Shown here: positions 56,399 to 64,000 of the stretch, piece by piece
Layout: every line of letters starts with the position of its first letter
Position numbering within the stretch: the stretch's first letter is position 1
Notes under the pieces: model-generated
Seen by the model: the letters and a program-made list of their open reading frames with translations, nothing else
The model's database searches: none
Told to the model about the DNA's origin: nothing
Program-made: the position numbers and the translations under genes
Assembly (NCBI RefSeq): GCF_023898315.1
Contig: NC_064623.1
Location: 17,063,140-17,127,139, forward strand
Source: Schistocerca nitens
Taxonomy: Eukaryota > Arthropoda > Insecta > Orthoptera > Acrididae
Reading direction: 5' to 3'
DNA: 64,000 bases

Positions 56399-57100
56399 AT
56401 GGTTTCAAGCCAAGAAGAAAATAAAAATGTGAAAAACCAGCCTGCTAACTCACAGATAAGTCACAACAACATCCTATTTTTAAACATTCAGGGTCTTGAA
56501 AATAAAGTTGAAATTCTGGAGGAGTCATTGCCACAGAATAAGCATCTCTATCAGAACATTGGCTTAAACCAGAACAAATACAATACTATGTACCAGAAGG
56601 TTATAAACATGGAAACAGTTTTTGCAGATCTCAGTACCGTAATGGTGGTACAGTTATCTATGATTCAAATGAAATAGAGTTTAGAGAACTAGATCTTAGT
56701 TGGGCATGTGTAGAGAAACACTTTGAAATTACCGGGATCATATGTGATATAATGAAACTTATCATAGTATGTATCTACCATTCCCCTGACTCAGATGATA
56801 AAACTTTTTTAGATAATTTGGACAGTGTACTCTGCTACACAATGAAATGGAAACAGTATGTAACTGTAATTGGGGGAGACTTTAATTCAAGCTTTGATGT
56901 AACATGTGACAAACCCAATGTAAATAAGTTGCTGAATATGCTAAGGCAGCACAACTTCCATCATGTAAATTCAGAACCAACAAGACTACAAGCGTGCTTG
57001 GATAATGCTTTTGTCAACTGTGCTCGTGATATGTACTCCACGAAGGTAAAGGAATTTGTTTTCTGAGACCACTCCATGTTAATAGTAGAGTTAAGACATT
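56399..57100 (+). pseudogene. LINE C endonuclease
   Basis: NNILFLNIQGLENKVEILEE (56460-56520) is the N-terminal block. After a break, KLIIVCIYHSPDSDDKTF and VIGGDFNSSFDV (GDFN kept), then LDNAFVNCARDMYSTKV (56752-57066). The SDH block reads stop-D-H at 57064: its Ser codon has become a stop. A stop and a shift separate the first two parts. Confidence 0.75.
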
Positions 57101-57700
57101 TTATAAAAGGGGATGAGAGCAAGGCTGCACAAAAGTTAACAAAAGTTAACAAAATCTAATACCTTAATATTAACAAAACACAATCTCATAAAACTAACAC
57201 ACCAGCTGAGCATAACAAACTGGGACAAATTATTTCAAAACTGTGATTCCAGTGCCCAAACAGTTTATGAAACATTCCACAATTACTTAACAGGTATTTT
57301 AAAATCCCATCTTGTTCAAAAGAAATACCATAAAACAAGAAAGGGTAAATTTTGGTACACGAAAGAACTAGAGAATCTAAAAAAGAAGCTACTGCTGCTG
57401 AAGCGCCTTGCCAAAGTAAACAATTCTAATGAAATTAAGGATCTCGAAAAAATCACTAAGAAACTGTATAAGAAAGAGTTGCAATTGGCGAAACAAAGAT
57501 ACAACACAAATTTCATAAAAAATAGTAAAAACCAATGCAAAGCAGCCTGGTCAGTAATTAATACTGTTAAAGGTGAAGTCAGAAACTTCGACAAGACAGC
57601 AGATACTTTCAATAAATATTTTGTAAGCTGTGCTGATGATATCAAAAAGCTGATCAGTAAATCCAGTGTAACATGTATAGATTATCTTAAGAGAGTATGG
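57101..57700 (+). pseudogene. LINE C linker between endonuclease and reverse transcriptase
   Basis: Broken readings with KKLYKKELQLAKQRYNTNF and NQCKAAWSVINTVKGE (57479-57640), the usual linker and start of the reverse-transcriptase N-terminal extension. It ends near 57695. Confidence 0.65.
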
Positions 57701-57704
57701 CGAG

Positions 57705-60069
57705 TGTTATACTTATAACACAGAAAACACCATTCACTTTCACTATGTAATATTTTATTGGCACATGATAAATCAAAACACAAATAAATAGTTTTCGACA
57801 ATCACAGTAACAGTCATGACGAATGTCTCACACCAACCAGTCAACAACCAAAGTAAGTAAAACGAAGTACAAAAAAGCAAAGATATTAAAATTTTCTGGC
57901 AGTTCTGCCACAGAGCCCCCCCCCCCCCCCCCCCCCCGAGTGATGAGGAGTAAGTGATAAAGGGAAGGTAAACATTTAAGACATGACGTAATCTTGAAGT
58001 CTGAGAGGTGGCCGTACAGTGCAGCCAGCACGGGTGATGGCAACAGGGGTAGGAGGATTCGGGGAAGATGAAGGAGAAGGGGGGTTACTCTTATAAATAA
58101 AACATTATTGGAGTCTACATAGGCTGAAATGTCATTTTGTGAAGTACCAGGAGCCACATTAAAGCACTGTAATAGCTTGATGTCTTTCTGGTCAGATGGC
58201 ACAGAATTGTTTTGAATTTCAAATAAAAAAGTGTCCACAAGTTGTATTTTTATAGAGTCCACATCATAGTCACTCAGCTTCACTTGAAACACTAGTTCAT
58301 TACTGCTGGCACTCGGAGGCGTGAAGTACAGAAGAGGGGGGCCTTGACTTGCAGAAAGTGTTTGATTAGCTTGTGGAGAAGGGTTAGGACGGTCCTCTGA
58401 AGTTTCTTGCAAAACAGATTCATTATCGTGTATGTCGGTGTCTTTAAGGATCCGTGCTGGTTTCAATCGCTCAATGGACACGACAGATGGTTTGTTCTTA
58501 AAGAGGATCGTATAAGTATTTTCAGAGCGTGACAGGACCCAGTATGGGCAGGTGTAGGGTGGAGCAAGGGGTGGACACACGGCGTCTTCTCTAAGCATCA
58601 CATAGTTACAAGAACTGAGATGTGGGTGAATGAAAACTGGAGGGGTAGCATGCAATCGAGGTTGTGGAAAACGTAACTTGGTGATATGCTGCCGAACCTG
58701 TCGTACCAACTCAGGAAGTTGATCCTCGGGAAGTAGAGGAGGATCGTCAAGAAAATCCGCCGGAAGTGCGAGGTTTTCTCCGTATGCCATCTCAGCAACT
58801 GACGCTTTAAGGTCTTCTTTGAAAACCGTCCTCAACCCTAAAAGGACCCAGGGGAGTGCCTCAGTCCAAGAGGAAGAATGACACATGAGAACGACCTTCA
58901 GGGTACGGTGCCATCGTTCTATTAGGCCGTCAGATTGTGGGTGATAGGCTGTAGTTCTGAATTTGTTGATACCACACAGTTGACAGAGGCGATTAAACAG
59001 ATTAGATTCAAATTGTCTCCCCTGGTCTGTGGTAAGTGAAGTAGGGCAACCAAAACGAGAAAGCCAATGGTGGACAAAAGCTTTAGCTACAGTGTCAGCC
59101 GTAATGTCCGCGATGGGGATAGCCTCGGCCCAACGTGTGGTACAATCTATCACGGTCAGTAAGTAACGGACATGACGGAATCTACCTGAGGGCACAGTAA
59201 ATTTGCCTAATGGGGGCTTAGTATGTTTGTGTAATTTGGCTCTCTGGCAAGGTATGCATGCTCTCGCCCACCGATTACAATTGAAGCAGAAACGTGTGGT
59301 ATCTCCGCTTACGGTCACTCTCGTGCAGTGAACTGCGAGGGCCTCCGATCGCCGCATTCATATTGCCGCAGTAGTTGGTGCACTCGTTGTGTCTCGGACA
59401 ACGAAATCCGCCGGATCAGCTCTACCTTGAGCCGTTCGTAGCTTGACTGCGTCGGCGGGGCAGTGATTATATCCCGCACTTCGGCCGCATAGTTCTGGTT
59501 CAGCTGGCTTACTAAGTGCCCAAATTTCGCCAGGTCGCAGGTCACGTGGTTGCTCATAAATACCGCCTCAACTTGGCTGAACCACATAACAGGGTCGTGC
59601 GGCCAGACGGGAGGCAGCCCGATCATTGCCCGTCCAGCACTTGTCGGCATTCCGGCATCCGTAGGAGGCGTCGGTGTGGCAGGGATTTGCGTGCCAACAT
59701 TGTGCTGAGCTGTCTGTGGCTGCGTGGCGTCTGCGCGTGTAGTCCGTGCTTGTAGCTCACTGTCTAGCCTCGCGTTGCGTGTGAGCAGTTCTTCGACGGT
59801 CTTTTGCAACTCCTCTAGTGTCGCCATCTTAGTTCAGAGTCGAATCCTCGTACAAGAGGAAAGTACACAGTGAAAATAACACAATAAGGGAAACACACGA
59901 AAAAAGAATAACACTAAGCAGTCTGCGATCAAAACATACGCACACGAAAACAATACAAAAAAAAGTTAGTTAAAAAAAAAATTTACTACGGAGCAGTTCG
60001 GCGCGGGCGTATACGCGCAAGCCTACTCGCGGTTCCACGTCTCTCGTACCGACAAACGTTCGTCACCAC

Positions 60070-60130
<61 letters not shown>

Positions 60131-62005
60131 CCTCAGGTCACGTCGGGATCACCAGTGAAGCGGGAACATGTGGTATCTCTGCTTACGGTCACTCACGTGC
60201 AGTGAACCGGCTTTATCGCCGCGCCCACGCACTATGCTCACGGGAGAGGCTTGGTGACAAAAAACGACTAAAGAAGTTTCGGGACAGGACACATTTATTC
60301 TTCCTGCCGTTACAATAAATGACAAACAACATTCGTCGCTAATGTCCGCCCATACAGGTGCGTTGCACTGGCGGCACGGCTCGATCACCGATCCCGGAGG
60401 GTGTACACTCCAGTGACGGGCCGTGGCGCGACCGCGTGGACCGAGCGAGGCAAAAGGCCGCGTCACAGAATGTTCTGCTCCTGGCGCAACCGGAGGCACC
60501 GTAACGTCCGCGAAGGAGCGAAAGACACTTTAAAGGCGACTGCATTTACGACCGCGCGTACACATTTACGGCAGAGTCACGTTGACTCGACGCACGTGGT
60601 CCGCGGCGGGAGAACTGAGAGACGCGTGTCGCGTCGCGTCGACTAGCTCGCACTGGCCGCCTGCTTTTGTCCCCGTGCGGTCCGGTGTGCCACGCACCGT
60701 TGCCGGAATTCGGCGTAACGGTACAGCTGCCCCTACTTGTGTCGGCAGTGCCGTAGTTCAGCCCTTCGTGCGTTGGACGGTGCTGCCGCCACACGATCTC
60801 TTTTTACATTAGGCCAAACGTATCTCTCTGTAATGAGGCGCGTAGTCGCGCGAATGCTCGGGTGAGCGAGATTGTGGATTGTGTCGAAAACGTCTTTCCT
60901 AAGAGCTTTAGGGACTATAGGATGAGGATGACCTGTTTTAATGTCACAATACAAAGAGCAATCATCATTAGGGAAGGGAAGTAGAGCAATTTGTAAGGAA
61001 GTATCCGAGTCACAGAGAAGGTGCTGTATCTCTGGATCGGATAGCTGGAGCTCGTGTAAGTGATGAGGATCAATAGCTGTCTTCAGGGAGGACAGGCGTG
61101 ACAGGTAGTCTGCTGCAACATTGTCATTACCCCTGATATATTGAAAGTCTGAAACATATTGTAATACTAAATCCATATCGCGGAACCTTCTGGGTAGTAC
61201 ATCTTATGCCGGTTTGCGGAGAGCCTCGATGAGGGGCTTGTGATCTGTGTAAACTGTCACAAGTCGGGCTTCAATATCTGTACGAAAATACTTTACGGCC
61301 TCATAAATGGTGTAAAGTTCGCAATCAAATGGGGACCACTTTCTTTGCGTTTCAGTGAGCTTTTTTGAAAAGAAACGCAGGGGTGTAGTACCTGTTGGTA
61401 GGGTCTGTTGCAAAACTGAGCCAATGGCATTATCGCTAGCGTCTGTGGTTATTGTCAGGGAGGCGTCCGGGTGAGGGTGAGACAGGGTAATAGCGTTCAC
61501 TAAGGCGTACTTAAGCGAGTCGAAGGCTCGCTGCACGATCTGATCCCATTCTATGTGTCTGTTGCCTGTGGTATTCTTTCCCTTTAAGGCCTCAGTGAGA
61601 GGGGCTTGAAGAGATGCCGCATGTGGAATGTGGAGTCTAAAAAAATTTACCATTCCAAGGTATCTACGTAACTCTTTATAGGTTTGAGGGAAGGGAAGGT
61701 CAAGTATTTGTTGTACTCTATCTGAGGTGGGACAAATGCCCTCATTATTGACCAAATGTCCCAGGAAAATAACCTCTGGCTTCTCCAGTTCGGATTTGTC
61801 ACGATTAATCTCAACTCCGTGTCGTGCCAATCTATCAAAAGCCTGTTGGAAGTGTTGTTTGTGTTCCTCTGCAGTTGTGGAGAAAATAATAATGTCTAGG
61901 TAGGCACAGCAAAAATTAAGGCCACATAGAATGGTGTCGATGAATCTTTGCCAGGTCTGGGCAGCATTCTTCAATCCGTAAGGCATAAACAAATATTCAT
62001 ATAGT
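57705..62005 (-). mobile_element. Ty3/gypsy-type LTR retrotransposon fossil
   Basis: A broken, incomplete element on the minus strand. Recognisable parts: reverse transcriptase and RNase H (about 61992-61200), the spacer and integrase zinc-finger region (about 61176-60830), and integrase core with a long C-terminal region (about 59280-57830). The 5' part, including its own gag, is not seen; it is cut off at about 62005 by a hairpin-element copy. A smaller LTR-bearing fragment is inserted in the integrase region (59285-60830). A C run lies at 57919-57937. It appears moderately old, with several breaks; no complete LTR pair could be identified, so it cannot be dated here. Confidence 0.85.
59285..60830 (-). 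mobile_element. LTR-bearing fragment with a gag-like frame, inserted in the gypsy-type fossil
   Basis: A GC-rich, LTR-like stretch (about 60157-60830) is followed on the minus strand by a likely primer-binding region, a long T run (60070-60128 in plus sense), a leader, and a gag-like frame (59827-59340) with a coiled-coil-like start. A 50-bp stretch near 60157-60208 recurs at 59283-59333 (shared GTGGTATCTC and GCTTACGGTCACTC), consistent with LTR ends on both sides. It looks like an internally deleted LTR element of a gypsy-like family. Fossil, incomplete. Confidence 0.6.
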
Positions 62006-62009
62006 CCAA

Positions 62010-62349
62010 TATGTCTGCTTGTGTCTGTATATGTGTGGATGGATATGTGTGTGTGTGTGTGTGCGAGTGTATACCCGTCCTTTTTTCCCCCTAAGGTAAG
62101 TCTTTCCGCTCCCGGGATTGGAATGACTCCTTACCCTCTCCCTTAAAACCCACATCCTTTCGTCTTTCCCTCTCCTTCCCTCTTTCCTGACGAAGCAACC
62201 GTTGGTTGCGAAAGCTAGAATTTTGTGTGTATGTTTGTGTTTGTTTGTGTGTCTATCGATGTGCCAGCGCTTTCGTTTGGTAAGTCACATCATCTTTGTT
62301 TTTAGATATATTTTTCCCACGTGGAATGTTTCCCTCTATTATATTCATA
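62010..62349 (+). mobile_element. Half copy of the hammerhead-bearing hairpin element
   Basis: Matches the right half of the hairpin element at 16891-17403 from its inner (GT)n hairpin to the ATTATATTCAT end. Landmarks: CTTTCCGCTCCCGGGATTGG, CCCTCTCCCTTAAAACCC. At 62187-62225 the hammerhead-like part reads CTGACGA, a perfect stem GCAACC/GGTTGC and GAAA, so stem II is better preserved than in the full copy but the first core has one change (T to C). Only one arm is present. Confidence 0.75.
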
Positions 62350-62588
62350 ATATTATGTTTAGGCATATGTACAACTGCGGCCTCAAAGGTGGTGTCTATA
62401 CACAGGTCTGTGACATCAATAGTAAAGTATTGTAGATTTAGTCCATTCTTAATATATATTGCAACACCCCCATGTCTAATTGTTGATCTGCAGTAACTAC
62501 TAGCTAAGGAGTAACCAACTGGAACATTGAGGTCAATTTCTGATGAATATAGCCAGTGCTCATTTACACTAAGTATACCACAGTTGGA
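62350..62588 (-). pseudogene. LINE endonuclease N-terminal fragment
   Basis: In the same open frame as the preceding C-terminal block, residues switch to SNCGILSVNEHWLYSSEI, then SSYCRSTIRHGGVAIYIKN and DTTFEAAVVHMPKHN. These are the first endonuclease blocks (NEHW with the catalytic Glu; GGVAIY). It is cut off at 62350 by the hairpin-element copy. Confidence 0.7.
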
Positions 62589-62589
62589 A

Positions 62590-63990
62590 GTTTCTAACTC
62601 CTGGAAAAGGTGCCTACATGACATCCTTGGGTGAACACCACTAATTATTCTCACTGCTCTCTTTTGCGCAATCAATACTTTATGTCTAAATGGTGAGTTA
62701 CCCCAGAAAACTATTCCATAAGACATTATGGAGTGGAAATATGCAAAGTATGTTAGGAGGCTGATCTGTTTATTACCAAGACTAGCGATTATACGAAGAG
62801 TGAGAAAAGCTTAATTTAGTTGTTTGAGAAGCTCAGTAATATACTTCCTCCAGTACAAGTTATCATCAATGTGAACACCGAAAAATTTGGAGAAATTTAC
62901 CCTGTTAACTGAGCCCTGTTCATTTGCTACATCAATTGTCGGTATGACTCTATTCGGTGTACGGAACTGGATATAGTGAGTTTTTATTTTCAAAATTAAG
63001 TATAATATAAAGTAGAAATAACAAGGGACCCAGAACAGAGCTCTGTGGCACACCATGTTTTATGTTTTATGACTCATGTAGATGGGTGCACACCATTTAG
63101 GATTTCTGATTGACTGACTTTATTTATATGAATATACTGTGCTCAATCTTTGACACAGCTGCTGAGCCAGCCATGGGTAATTTCCCCTATCCCATAAGAA
63201 TCCTTTGTAAGGTCTTGTCAACAAGAGTAATATCATATAATTCATATACTGCATCAGTAGTGGTTTTATTTTCTTGTAAACCATAGTGAGCAGAAGAAAG
63301 AATGTTATTTTTTCTAATGAATGATCTTAATCTGGCAGCCATTCCATATTCAAATATTTTGCTGAATACAGACAGCACTGCAACTGGACAGTAGTTGCTA
63401 GGATCTTCTTTAGTCCCTTTTTATTTATGGGTATGACTTTTGCTATTTTAAGTTTTCTTGGGAACACTGCATCTGAAAATGAACCCTTTATTACATGAGA
63501 CAGTGGCTTACTATTAAGTTTACAGCAGTAGTGGAGAAGGAAGCAAGGGATCATATCCTTTTCTGATGATGATTTTTTTCTTTATTTTACTCTGAATTAT
63601 CTTTTCTCACTCTGCTCCTGATGTTGGCAATAAAATATTGTGTTTGTGTAGGTATTGAGGACTGTGTGAGGGAGGCAATTACTTTTTAGATGTTCTGTTA
63701 TTTTTTTTCTACAGTTTCCATAATGCATGAGTTAAATTCCTGAGCTACTACCTCTTGGTCAGTAATCAACATTACATTTACTTTAAGTTTAATGTTACAA
63801 ACACTATTCCTTTTACTACCTGTTTTTGCATTAATTATTTGCCACATGGATTTGTTTTTATTATATGAAGACTTCAGAAGGATGCCATTGTGTACTTTTG
63901 TAGCAGCATTCACCATATTCCTATATATTCTTTTGTATGCAGTGAAGTACTTCTTAAATTGTTCACTTTTGCCAAGGTTGTTGCATGGTA
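62590..63990 (-). pseudogene. LINE reverse transcriptase remnant with palm deletion
   Basis: Linker: MWQIINAKTGSKRN (63698-63916). Fingers: FPRKLKIAKVIPINKKG (63327-63554), LSVFSKIFEYGMAARL, NILSSAHYGLQENKTTTDAVY (63187-63378). The palm A block and the next part are missing; after the gap comes HGVPQSSVLGPLLFLLY near 63040-63000, and then, without a YADD box, FSKFFGVHIDDNLYWRKYI near 62870. The C-terminal block YGIVFWGNSPFRHKVL and QKRAVRIISGVHPRMSC is at 62726-62590. Confidence 0.75.
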
Positions 63991-64000
63991 TATTTGCATT

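Larger units (their letters stand above)
50865..57700 (+). mobile_element. CR1-like LINE copy C, host of an RTE and a mariner
   Basis: ORF1 starts at 50887, is interrupted at 51834 by an RTE insertion and resumes at 55135. The mariner-derived palindrome 55621-56368 lies just after it. The endonuclease (56440-57100) and linker (57180-57695) follow. The element stops near 57700 where the Ty3/gypsy-type fossil begins; no reverse transcriptase of this copy is seen beyond. Confidence 0.8.
62350..64000 (-). mobile_element. CR1-like LINE, minus strand, rearranged and running off the window
   Basis: Read from 64000 downwards: linker, reverse transcriptase with a palm deletion, C-terminal block, and then, joined at about 62588, an endonuclease N-terminal piece from another copy. 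The order is therefore abnormal. The element continues beyond 64000. Confidence 0.7.

Overview
The window reads as a stretch of a very large, repeat-choked insect genome, most likely an orthopteran of the Schistocerca/Locusta kind. That call rests on memory of the tRNA-derived SINE whose 3' end reads GAGCCATTTGAACCA, and on the mix of CR1-like LINEs, RTE, mariner, Tc1-like and Penelope-like elements. I see no CRISPR, operon, plasmid or bacterial signal and no confident host gene. The only stretch with host-like coding character is a short GC-rich open frame at 6807-7061. Nearly everything else that can be named is a transposable element, usually decayed and often nested in another.

Layout. 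0-9.8 kb: a possible SWIM zinc-finger fragment, a Tc1-like element with a SINE inside it (2975-4452), a mariner-like element with another SINE inside it (4982-6519), the GC-rich open frame, and a Penelope-like element (PLE) with a GIY-YIG endonuclease and hammerhead-ribozyme motifs in both inverted ends (7349-8841), then a Tc1 scrap and a SINE nested in a SINE. 9.9-11.5 kb: a long imperfect inverted repeat of unknown nature. 11.6-18.8 kb: two minus-strand LINEs, each split by a hairpin-shaped insertion with hammerhead-like arms and a 12-13 bp target duplication; between them lie a SINE and a terminal-inverted-repeat element flanked by (CA)n and (GT)n. 18.8-20 kb: a second PLE endonuclease fragment. 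21.8-30.6 kb: two related CR1-like LINEs head to head, the second split by a mariner with perfect ends (28265-29583). 30.6-40.5 kb: mostly unassigned, with a SINE, a pair of 460-bp direct repeats 3.4 kb apart, a minisatellite, an RTE relic and an inverted tRNA-like repeat. 40.9-44.7 kb: two Tc1-like relics and two LINE fragments. 44.7-57.7 kb: three CR1-like LINEs in the same direction (A, B, C). A keeps a 685-codon open reverse-transcriptase frame but has lost most of its endonuclease. C has a near-complete RTE inserted cleanly in its ORF1 and a palindromic mariner after ORF1. 57.7-62.0 kb: a Ty3/gypsy-type fossil interrupted by a smaller LTR-bearing fragment. 62.0-64.0 kb: half of the hairpin element seen at 16.9 kb, then another minus-strand LINE.

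How the parts relate. The autonomous machinery visible here is LINE machinery (SGNH-hydrolase ORF1, APE-type endonuclease, reverse transcriptase), PLE machinery (GIY-YIG) and DDE transposases. SINEs and hairpin elements look like passengers. The best candidate for a poorly described system is the set of hairpin elements whose arms carry hammerhead-like cores and whose insertions make LINE/PLE-sized target duplications. They look like non-autonomous, self-cleaving relatives of PLEs. All family calls are by eye; no database search was possible.
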